This document shows, piece by piece, positions 1 to 9,302 of a DNA stretch of 64,000 nucleotides. The notes under the pieces were generated by a model. It was not told the origin of the DNA and did not search any database. It saw nothing but the letters and a program-made list of their open reading frames with translations. Both the position numbers and the translations under genes were made by a program. The stretch is from assembly GCF_000004075.3 (NCBI RefSeq), contig NC_026656.2, forward strand, positions 3,286,001-3,350,000, given 5' to 3'. The first letter of the stretch is position 1; every line of letters begins with the position of its first letter. Source of the DNA: Cucumis sativus (taxonomy: Eukaryota; Streptophyta; Magnoliopsida; Cucurbitales; Cucurbitaceae).

Positions 1-1217
1 TTGGCTTTAGATGTCAGTTGACATATTCTTTTAAAATGGTGACAAATGAAAGTATTTTGTATTTAAACATATATAAATTTTATAGAATCTGTCATGGAAA
101 AGTTACATATGTTCAACCTACATTTCACATTTTAAAATTTGTTAGAGAGTGAGCCCATGGAGGAATAAAGTTAAAATTCAAAAGCTAATATGAGGTACAT
201 GCTTTTAACTTTTAGATCAGGTTGGATAGTTAAGATATATCATTGGAATAATTTATTTATGCCTGCACATGATTTTTTTTAAAGGAAATGTATACACAAA
301 GTTTGGTTGGGTTAAATCGAGTGATCTATTAATCTATCAATGAAAACAAATAAATTATTGGTTATATTTCAATCAATTTTTTAGGATAGATAATTTTTGT
401 TAGTATTAGGATCACAAATTGATTCTATGTAAATTTTTTTAAAATTTTTAGTAAATATAGTAGTTAGACTTATCAACCGATATAATGATAGATATAATAA
501 AATTAAGATCAAGCTTAGATCATTGATGGGAGCCTAACAACAATAGAATCACTATAAATTTTTGCAATATATATTTTTTTGAAAAGGATTGATGTAAATA
601 AATTTATTGATCTTAAAAAGCTACCCATTGTAATGTTCTTTCTTTTTTTCTTTTAAATTATTTTTTTATCAAGATTACTCTCAATATAAAATTGAACCAT
701 GATTTAGATACCTTTGAAAGGGTTCTAATTTTTTTTTTTTAATTTTTATAAAAAGAACATTTAGAAGAAGAAAGAGGGTAAGATAGGTTTGTTGAGTTTT
801 TAAAGGTGGGATCCTCTCAACATTCAAAACAAACAAATAAAGAAGATTTAAACTGCTTCCAACCAAAAGCCTTTTGAAACTTTAAGCTTCCTTTGGTGAG
901 ATTTCGAGACAACACTCTCAAAAGCTCTTCTGTTTTTTTCTTTCTTTTTTTTTTGTAATTATACATATGTAAGCATTTAGGATTTTGAATCTAAGATTTA
1001 GATGAGTCCATATATAATCTCTCTAATTTAATGATGGGGTATTGTATTATTATGAAAACATGTATTTAGAAAAGTTAGTTGTAGGGATCCGTTAATAAAC
1101 TTTTAAATCGCTAACACATATATATATATACGAAAATCTAAAAGTAAAACTGCATCTTTATTAATAAAATTGAGAAGTTTATATAATTTCCTAACTAAAT
1201 AACAGAAAATTAAAAAC

Positions 1218-2780
1218 TTAAAGAATGCTGCAATGCAATTTAGGGAAAATGTGATGGATGAGCCAATGAGTCATGAACTTGTAAGTGTTTTGTGTCAAAT
1301 GGACTCCATCCCAACTGATATGTTCATTAGGATTTGGACAAGCTTCAACTCCAGCTGCTCCACACATTTTCATCAGGTTAAACTTGTAATCTCCTCCAAT
1401 CCCACAGCATGATTTTTGCAATGATTCTTCGTCATATCCTGTTTTTATATATACATATATATATAAGTAACTAAGTTGAAAAACTAAACTAAAATTAGAT
1501 TCAGATAAATTATGTTGCAATTGACAGTAGTACAGAGAAACAATAATCACAATAATCACGTACCTAGAACAAAAGCATGACGAATAACCCATAGAAATGC
1601 ATTGTAATAATCACCATATACGATAACCGTCTGTGGATTCTCCTTTTTGAGTACTTCAATGGTTTGTTTGATTTGATCGTTATGATAGGTTGCTAAACCA
1701 TTCAAATCCTTTAGACAGTGAAGCTCGTCATAAGCGGATGTGTCGTTAGTATGGAATCCAGTGAGATAGATAGGGAAGCATCCAATGGGAAAGTTTCCAG
1801 GAACAACAACTCGAGTAGCACCGTAGCTTATTACTTTCTACAAAGGTTACAAGCAAAAGCAAGGTAAGTAATCATCTCATTCATATATGGGATATATATA
1901 TGATCTATATTACTGTGTTAAACAAAATTAACATTACCTCAACCGCACTCTTAATGGTTCGAACAACATCTGGTACCATGTGTTTGGCCTCTTGTATAGT
2001 TTTTCCTTGGAATAAGGCATAGTTATAGTCATTGCCACCAATCTCACCCACCAAGAACAAAGCACTCCTTAATTTCTCATTGCAATCTACACAGTCAAAT
2101 GCATAAAGACATATATGAAAACATCAGAAAAAATATCATCGAAACATGCATAAATCTTAGCTAGTATATATGAAATGTAAGTAGCCAGTATGCTAATTGA
2201 ATCAGTCACCTCTTTGATCGTGACAAATAGAGTTGAAATGAGAGAACATCCATTCAAGTTGATGGTCGAGAGAAGAGTTGGTAACCGGAGATAAAATTTT
2301 GTAATTTGTAGAAAGATATTGAGAAGGTAAAGCTGTAGAACCAGCCACTGCGAAGTTGACTCCATGATCCATCCAACCATCTTTATTCAAATAAGGAGTC
2401 ACCAAAGGAAGTCCGGCATCTAAGGCTACAAATATATTGGGAGTCATCATTATTAATTATTAGTAATTTGCAGATATAAAAACAGTAACTAAAAATAGAA
2501 TAGATATGGAAGGTCATGTTTACCAAAGAAATCAAGCATAAGTAGACCATTGGAGCATCGACCGGTGGGATTGTTGAAGAAAGATTGGCCGTAAGGAAGA
2601 TGAGAAAAAGGAGTGTTGGGGTTTTCACGAATGAGATTTCCGGTGTCGGAGATTGAGTCGCCGAGTTGGTATATAGCGTCAAACATACAAGCTTTAAGTG
2701 GATGAGCTTTGGACGAACCCAAAACAACGAGGAGGAGAAGAAGGAAAAGAAGAGAAAGAAGATTTGGTAGAAGCCGCCAT
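1218..2780 (-). CDS. GDSL esterase/lipase copy A; signal peptide frameshifted, likely non-functional start
   Basis: Five exons on the minus strand: 2780-2524, 2425-2210, 2086-1938, 1837-1564 and 1438-1218. All junctions match those of copy B at 5530-7089. Exons 2-5 encode the same protein as copy B, including the GGND block and the C-terminal D-x-x-H. Exon 1 is 257 nt against 256 in copy B: one extra base in the run around 2748-2752 puts the conserved ATG (2780) out of frame with the mature protein. The frame carrying the GDS serine motif has no ATG before the signal peptide. Plant GDSL enzymes are normally secreted hydrolases of ester or lipid substrates. Either this is a very young pseudogene, or it starts elsewhere without a signal peptide, or the base is an assembly error. 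Intron 2 also has one extra base relative to copy B. Confidence 0.75.
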
Positions 2781-2854
2781 TGATGAATACTTAATATGGA
2801 ATTGTGTGTTTGAAGGTAGAGAGAAGTGATGAAGGAAGGGAATGAAGAATGGTT

Positions 2855-2862
2855 TATTTATA
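2855..2862 (-). promoter_or_regulatory. TATA box of GDSL copy A
   Basis: TATAAATA on the minus strand, about 75 bp upstream of the ancestral ATG. It lies in sequence nearly identical to the promoter of copy B, so copy A may still be transcribed. Confidence 0.65.
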
Positions 2863-2962
2863 GCATCCATTATTTCTTCCTATCATTTTCGGATTAATTA
2901 ATTTCTTAATCCTTTTAGGAGAGGGAATTTCCCAATTCTCCGATAATTTTAAAAAGTTATAA

Positions 2963-2963
<1 letters not shown>

Positions 2964-3002
<39 letters not shown>
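2964..3002. repeat. (AT)n microsatellite
   Basis: An uninterrupted AT dinucleotide run just upstream of the copy A promoter. The corresponding tract in the other arm (about 5321-5345) is much shorter, so this is a clear length difference between the arms. Confidence 0.9.
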
Positions 3003-3004
<2 letters not shown>

Positions 3005-3283
3005 TTTATAGTAAATATCATTTAAAACGTTTTTTTAGATATTTCTTCTAAATTATAAATAACCAAAATCATAAATGTTTATATTTATGTATATATTAGT
3101 TAACACAAATGATAAAATTTGGTATAGCAAAATGAAAAATAACCATTCTAAAAAATATTAAGAAAATTGGTGGTTGCATAATTTTTTTAAATTTTTTTTA
3201 ACCGTTTATACTTTTAGGTAGGATAATAGATGTTTTAGATATACTATATTTACATACAAATAATGAGACTAAATATCACCTAG

Positions 3284-3375
3284 TCACAAATATTGTGTAT
3301 TTGTAAACTATAATTAGTTTTAAAAAATATCACAAATATTGTGTATTTGTAAACTATAATTAGTTTTAGAAAATA
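3284..3375. repeat. 46-bp tandem duplication present only in left arm
   Basis: Two adjacent units, 3284-3329 and 3330-3375, each beginning 'tcacaaatattgtgtattt'. The right arm has a single copy (about 4998-5046). The duplication therefore arose after the inverted duplication. Confidence 0.85.
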
Positions 3376-3792
3376 TTAACTATGATATTATAAGGTTTGA
3401 CAAGATTTCTCCAATATCTCCTAAACATATGCTTATAATTCATAACAAGTTTTTGGAATTTTAGTATTTAAATCAAATTAATTAACTTTTATTTATTTAA
3501 TTTATAAAAGTTATGTTTATTAAAGATTTATCCTAAAAAATTGCTAAATATCTTCCACCATTCCTTATTCGCTAATTCAAATATCTTGAATTCAAACATT
3601 TTGAATTATTATGAAATCTAATCCTTCAACCATCACTAATTCAATATTTTTGTATAATTTATATTTCAAATTATTTTTAAAAAGATATTAGATAATAAAT
3701 AGTACGTCAAGTATTTAAAATGACAAACGTCAAAAAGAGTCTACTTTTGTAGTAGTGTGTTGTTTCTATGGATTCACAAATATTGAATCTTA

Positions 3793-3990
3793 TACATGTA
3801 CGTTTGGGCTTAATGGGCTATGATATCATATTTGATTGTATGAAGTTCCATCTTAAAACCAAATGGCAATGAGAGGAGTAACTCATCAATCTTATAAGGA
3901 GTGTGAGTCTCGTTGGTTTTAAGTTCAATGTGAGATTCTTTAACCTCTCAACATAACCCAAATCAATTTTATTTGTTCTAAGTGATGTAC
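3793..3990. repeat. Interspersed repeat fragment in inverted-repeat spacer (unclassified)
   Basis: The spacer is not shared between the arms. It contains a stretch beginning 'gggcttaatgggctatgat' that partly recurs, inverted, near 8310-8330 ('catagcctattaagcc'). Its wording resembles plant dispersed repeats, but no coding capacity, target duplication or full ends are visible, so the family is not assigned. Confidence 0.4.
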
Positions 3991-4339
3991 GGGTTGTTTG
4001 ACACATATTTAGAAAGTTTTTTACTATTTTTTTTTATCTCGCAAACATCTAGCTACTTTTGAACATTAAATTTTTAATCTCAAATCAATATATATTTGTT
4101 TTTATTTGATTTCGGGAGATTCTACACCTGTTTTGGGTTAACTACTGTGTTTTTGTATCTTGCAAAACATCTCGCACACATCTAGCAAATATCATATACA
4201 CAACTCGCAAATATCTCACAATGTCCAAGTTTGAAATATCCAACTCCAAATATATTTTATACTTGTTTTATTTGACTTATTGTGAATTTACAACATATTT
4301 GAATGGAGTTTTTCCATATATTTTTTAAAATAATCTTGC

Positions 4340-4410
4340 AAAAATGTCGCAATGCATGAATTTGAAATACCGAACTAAAAATCAATTATATACTCTTTTT
4401 AGGTGATTTA
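4340..4410. repeat. Short dispersed repeat, inverted copy near 8195-8262
   Basis: Sequence around 4340-4410 matches the reverse complement of about 8195-8262 (shared 'tatataattgattt' and 'aaaatcacctaaa' blocks). The same family therefore sits both in the spacer and beyond the right arm. Class unknown. Confidence 0.5.
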
Positions 4411-4422
4411 CGATGATTTTAT

Positions 4423-4598
4423 ATAAGTAATTAAGTTGAAAAATTCAACTAAAATTAGATTCAGAAATTATGTCGTAATTCAGAGTAGTAGAAAGAAACA
4501 ATTACGTACCTAAAACGAAAGCATTACAAATAATTCATAGAAATGCATAGTAATAATCACCATATACGATGACGGTACTTGGATTCTCCTTTTTGTCC
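4423..4598 (-). pseudogene. GDSL esterase fragment (end of exon 4 plus intron 4)
   Basis: Read on the minus strand, 4598 down to about 4506 aligns with the end of GDSL exon 4 (…KKENP-TVIVYGDYY-AFL…AFVL), followed by the conserved donor and then intron-4 sequence down to about 4423. Relative to copies A and B the conserved Trp codon after AFL is a stop (TGA) and several bases differ. No upstream exons follow: the sequence beyond 4598 is unrelated. This is a third, truncated and older member of the family, trapped in the spacer. Confidence 0.8.
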
Positions 4599-5448
4599 AT
4601 CCTCCCACATTAAGTTTTACCTACTCTTCCAAAGAATTTTTCTTTTCCTTAATTATTATGCTTCATACTCCACACAACTAAAAGCAAAATCTTCTTACCA
4701 TATATTTGATCTGTTACAATGGATTTGAATATTCATTTTATATACGACACAATAAAAATCAAAGGTTACATTGTCTTTAATTTCCTTTCCTCGGATGATT
4801 ATCATTTCTATTAAGCTTGAGATATTTAGCAATTTTTTAGGATAAATCTTTAATAAACATAACTTTTATGAATTAAATAAATAAAAGTTAATTAATTTGA
4901 TTGAAATACTAAAAATCCAAAAAATTGTTATGAATTATATGTATATATTTAGGAAATATGGAAGAAATCTGGTCAAACCCTATAATATCATAGTTTATGA
5001 TATTTTCCAAAACTAATTATAGTTTACAAATACACCATATTTGTGACTAGGTGATATTTGACCTCATTATTTGCATGCAAATATCATATATCTAAAACAT
5101 CTATTATTCTACCTAAAAGGTATAAACGGCTAAACAAAATTTAAAAAAATTATGCAACCACCAATTTTACCAAATTTCTTAATATTTTTTAGATTTGTTA
5201 TTTTTCATTTTGCTATACAAAATTTTATCATTTGTCTCTAACTAATATACACATAAATATAAACATTTATCATTTTGGTTAGTTATAATTTAGAAGAAAT
5301 ATCTAAAAAACGTTTTAAATGATATATATATATATATATATATATCTTTATAACTGCTCAAAATTATCGGAGAATTGGGAAATTCCCTCTCCTAAAAGGA
5401 TTAAGAAATTAATTAATCCGAAAATGATAGGAAGAAATAATGGATGCT

Positions 5449-5456
5449 ATAAATAA
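5449..5456 (+). promoter_or_regulatory. TATA box of GDSL copy B
   Basis: TATAAATA about 75 bp upstream of the ATG at 5530, followed by a pyrimidine-rich leader. The context is identical to copy A. Confidence 0.7.
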
Positions 5457-5529
5457 ACCATTCTTCATTCCCTTCCTTCATCACTTCTCTCTACCTTCAA
5501 ACACACAATTCCATATTAAGTATTCATCA

Positions 5530-7089
5530 ATGGCGGCTTCTACCAAATCTTCTTTCTCTCTTTTCCTTCTTCTCCTCCTCGTTGTTTTGGGTTCGTCCAA
5601 AGCTCATCCACTTAAAGCTTGTATGTTTGACGCTATATACCAACTCGGCGACTCAATCTCCGACACCGGAAATCTCATTCGTGAAAACCCCAACACTCCT
5701 TTTTCTCATCTTCCTTACGGCCAATCTTTCTTCAACAATCCCACCGGTCGATGCTCCAATGGTCTACTTATGCTTGATTTCTTTGGTAAACATGACCTTC
5801 CATATCTATTCTATTTTTAGTTACTGTTTTTATATCTGCAAATTACTAATAATTAATAATGATGACTCCCAATATATTTGTAGCCTTAGATGCCGGACTT
5901 CCTTTGGTGACTCCTTATTTGAATAAAGATGGTTGGATGGATCATGGAGTCAACTTCGCAGTGGCTGGTTCTACAGCTTTACCTTCTCAATATCTTTCTA
6001 CAAATTACAAAATTTTATCTCCGGTTACCAACTCTTCTCTCGACCATCAACTTGAATGGATGTTCTCTCATTTCAACTCTATTTGTCACGATCAAAGAGG
6101 TGACTGATCAATTAGCATACTGGCTACTTACATTTCATATATACTAGCTAAGATTTATGCATGTTTCGATGATATTTTTCTGATGTTTTCATATATGTCT
6201 TTATGCATTTGACTGTGTAGATTGCAATGAGAAATTAAGGAGTGCTTTGTTCTTGGTGGGTGAGATTGGTGGCAATGACTATAACTATGCCTTATTCCAA
6301 GGAAAAACTATACAAGAGGCCAAACACATGGTACCAGATGTTGTTCGAACCATTAAGAGTGCGGTTGAGGTAATGTTAATTTTGTTTAACACAGTAATAT
6401 AGATCATATATATATCCCATATATGAATGAGATGATTACTTACCTTGCTTTTGCTTGTAACCTTTGTAGAAAGTAATAAGCTACGGTGCTACTCGAGTTG
6501 TTGTTCCTGGAAACTTTCCCATTGGATGCTTCCCTATCTATCTCACTGGATTCCATACTAACGACACATCCGCTTATGACGAGCTTCACTGTCTAAAGGA
6601 TTTGAATGGTTTAGCAACCTATCATAACGATCAAATCAAACAAACCATTGAAGTACTCAAAAAGGAGAATCCACAGACGGTTATCGTATATGGTGATTAT
6701 TACAATGCATTTCTATGGGTTATTCGTCATGCTTTTGTTCTAGGTACGTGATTATTGTGATTATTGTTTCTCTGTACTACTGTCAATTGCAACATAATTT
6801 ATCTGAATCTAATTTTAGTTTAGTTTTTCAACTTAGTTACTTATATATATATGTATATATAAAAACAGGATATGACGAAGAATCATTGCAAAAATCATGC
6901 TGTGGGATTGGAGGAGATTACAAGTTTAACCTGATGAAAATGTGTGGAGCAGCTGGAGTTGAAGCTTGTCCAAATCCTAATGAACATATCAGTTGGGATG
7001 GAGTCCATTTGACACAAAACACTTACAAGTTCATGACTCATTGGCTCATCCATCACATTTTCCCTAAATTGCATTGCAGCATTCTTTAA
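5530..7089 (+). CDS. GDSL esterase/lipase copy B, intact, secreted
   Basis: Five exons: 5530-5785, 5884-6099, 6221-6369, 6470-6743 and 6869-7089, giving 371 residues. The first about 25 residues form a hydrophobic signal peptide. Block I is QLGDSISDTGN with nucleophile Ser42. The GGND block holds Asn176, and the C-terminal W-D-G-V-H supplies Asp342 and His345, so the SGNH catalytic set is complete. Length and the five-exon structure fit the plant GDSL esterase/lipase family (lineage of Arabidopsis At1g28580-like genes). These are extracellular hydrolases of acyl or acetyl esters; the substrate cannot be told from sequence. An in-frame ATG at 5440 precedes the TATA box and is not used. Upstream lies its mirror copy A; downstream lie further family members. 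Confidence 0.92.
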
Positions 7090-8088
7090 GTTTTTAATTT
7101 TCTGTTATTTAGTTAGGAAATTATATAAACTTCTCAATTTTATTAATAAAGATTCAGTTTTACTCTTAGCTTTTAGCATATATTGCGTTGCTTAAATTTT
7201 ATTTTCGTGGTGATGGTGTGTTTTAACGATAAAAAGATTCAGTTATTTGTTTGTTCTAAATGTTGAGAGGATCCCACCTTTATCAACAAACCTATCTTAC
7301 GTACACTCTTTCTTGTTCTAAATGTTTTCTGAAAAAAGAAATAGATACCTAATAAACGTAATTAAATCTTCATTCTTCTCTGCTTTTTATCACTATTTAA
7401 ATCATGATTTAATTTTACATCCACAATAATCTTAACAAAAATAATTTAAATTCTTAAAAAAAATTAGCTAATCTTTCAAGGGTAATAATTGATGTATACC
7501 AACTATATATTTTAAAAATATACACATATATATAGTAAAATCTTCGAGTGATATAGACTTCATTATATATTGATAGGGCTCCTATCAATCTCAACTTTTT
7601 ATCACTGATGATGAGCTTGATCTAAATTCTATTCTATCTTTCAACAAGTCTTACAACTATATATTTGCCTATATAGAATCAATTTGTGATCTTAATAGTA
7701 CTAACAAAAATTGTCTATCCTAAAAAATTTATTGAAATAAAACCAATAATTTATTTATTTTAATTGATAGACTAATAAATCACTTGATTTAGACCAAGTT
7801 AACCAAACTTGTGTAGACATCTCCTTTAAAAATAATAATAATGTGTAGGCATAAAAAAAATGGATTTTTTCAAAAATAGAAAATTTTGCCAAACTTTAAA
7901 AAAAAATTAGCATGTCCTTAAACTTTTAAAAATGGTTCAAAAAATTTCGTGCAATATTTTTATTAATCCAATTTTTACACAATTTTTTCTAACTAGCTTC
8001 CAATTTTTTAGTTTTTATTTTTGGATATTTGTGTGATTAAAAAATAGCTAGAAAACACTTTCGAACATGCTATAAAATCACCATAAAT

Positions 8089-8190
8089 CGTCAACATGAG
8101 CTCAATTATTAATTAGTACATGTTTGTACCTGAGAGCAAGAGGTCTTGAGTTCGAATCCTCTCACCCTAAATTGTTGTATGAAACCTTTT
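8089..8190 (+). repeat. tRNA-derived SINE-like fragment
   Basis: It contains an A-box-like stretch ('catgagctcaattattaat') and, about 45 bp on, a good RNA polymerase III B box ('gagttcgaatcc'), followed by a short AT-rich tail. It does not fold as a complete tRNA: no acceptor stem is visible. A related beginning ('cgtcaacatgagctta') recurs at 39709, which suggests a dispersed family. Confidence 0.45.
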
Positions 8191-8653
8191 CAAAAATAAA
8201 ATCACCTAAAATAAGTATATAATTGATTTTGATTTTGGTATTTAAAATTCAAACTGCCAAATTTTTGTGTTATTTAAAGAAAAAAAAACTAACAAAATGA
8301 GTATCAAATATGGTACCATAGCCTATTAAGCCAAGATGAGTATTCGGTCTAAGATTAGCACATCCAAACTATACATTATCTTAAGACTCATACTCGTTAT
8401 AAAAGGATTACATACAAAAAGTTGCAAATGATCGTCTTTATCTTATGATTAATCATACTTGATAAGATCTTTTGTAATAAATTAACTAAAAATTTGATTA
8501 AAAGAGAGAAACAAAATCTCCGCTTGAATCCTTTCCGCCTTCAATATAAGTTTACATAAAATCATAAAATTATATATTTTTTTCCAAAACCTAAAAGGAT
8601 TTAAAAATTCAAAACCATTTTCGGAAACGTATTTGGAAAAAGAAAATTAAACT

Positions 8654-8661
8654 TATAAATA
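8654..8661 (+). promoter_or_regulatory. TATA box upstream of GDSL-derived ORF
   Basis: TATAAATA, 95 bp before the ATG at 8749, in the same arrangement as in the complete GDSL genes. Confidence 0.5.
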
Positions 8662-8748
8662 ACTTTGTTGCCATTATTAATATTATTGTTATTCCCTCTC
8701 ATATCCAAATTCTCAACACTTGAAGGTTAATCTCTTATTCCATCACTA

Positions 8749-9302
8749 ATGACGCCTTCAATAACAATCAAATCTTCATTCACTCTTTTTCTTCTTCTTT
8801 TGGTTTTTGGTTCATTCAAAGCTCATAATTCATTAGCCGTCGACGACTCTATTTACCAATTCGATAACAACAATAACTCAATCTCCAACGTTGAATATCT
8901 CACTTACGAAGATCCCAACGACAAAACTTCCCTCAACGATTCCCTTGATCAATTCCCGATCGATGACGATGACTTTGGTAAACGTTATTTCTAACATCCT
9001 AAGTATTTTTGGAATATATTTTCAAATATTTAATTTTAAAAGAATAACTAGAGTGTTTGGTAATTATTAACCGTTCAAAATCGGGTTTTCAATGATTTCG
9101 ATTTGTAGATTCACTCGAGCTTCTCGTGACGAGTCCTTATTTCAGTGAAGATGCATTTTTGAAGTATGGGATGAGTCTTGTATTGGCTACTTTTGCATTT
9201 ATATTATTCAATGAAAGATTGTTAGATGAAGGTGTTAGAATTATAAGGGTAGTGGAGACTTTCTTTAATATGGTCTTGAAAACTTTTATGAGAATTGCTT
9301 GA
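8749..9302 (+). CDS. GDSL-derived small secreted ORF lacking the catalytic block
   Basis: Two exons, 8749-8977 and 9109-9302, give 140 residues in frame. The exon 1/2 junction has the same phase and position as in the complete GDSL genes. Residues 1-25 are a clear signal peptide (FTLFLLLLVFGSFKAH, like copy B). The region homologous to QLGDSISD reads QFDNNNNSISN, so the nucleophile block is gone and the following stretch is acidic and Asp/Asn-rich. Exon 2 keeps LVTSPYFSEDAFLKYGMS, matching LVTPYLNKDGWMDHGVN, then diverges and ends at a stop. Exons 3-5 are absent downstream. It may be a decaying pseudogene that happens to remain open, or a non-catalytic secreted peptide. Expression is unknown. 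Confidence 0.55.

Larger units (their letters stand above)
255..3552. repeat. Left arm of large GDSL inverted repeat
   Basis: This segment reads as the reverse complement of about 4820-7853. Matches are visible at the outer edge ('tatgcctgcacat' against its complement near 7845), in the 3' flank, throughout GDSL copy A, in the promoter, and at the inner edge near 3552. The transcribed part (about 1150-2945) is almost base-for-base identical to the other arm, introns included, whereas both flanks carry many substitutions and indels. The left arm is longer partly because of a 46-bp tandem duplication and a longer (AT)n tract. Arm limits are by eye and may be off by tens of bases. Confidence 0.85.
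4820..7853. repeat. Right arm of large GDSL inverted repeat
   Basis: This is the inverted partner of about 255-3552, carrying GDSL copy B. The central spacer between the arms is about 1.27 kb (3553-4819). The genes point outward from it, so normal transcription runs away from the spacer. Only transcription entering from outside would produce a fold-back RNA. Confidence 0.85.
7854..8748. other. Intergenic region with repeat fragments
   Basis: AT-rich DNA between the right arm and the next GDSL-derived ORF. It contains a tRNA-like SINE fragment (8089-8190) and dispersed-repeat pieces shared with the inverted-repeat spacer. No gene is seen. Confidence 0.6.

Noticed and set aside
5440-5529. N-terminal extension of GDSL copy B from ATG 5440
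   Set aside because: This ATG precedes the TATA box and the expected transcription start. The signal peptide begins properly at 5530.
8130-8175. Possible tRNA gene
   Set aside because: Only the T-arm-like B box is present; acceptor and anticodon stems cannot be formed, so it was called SINE-like.
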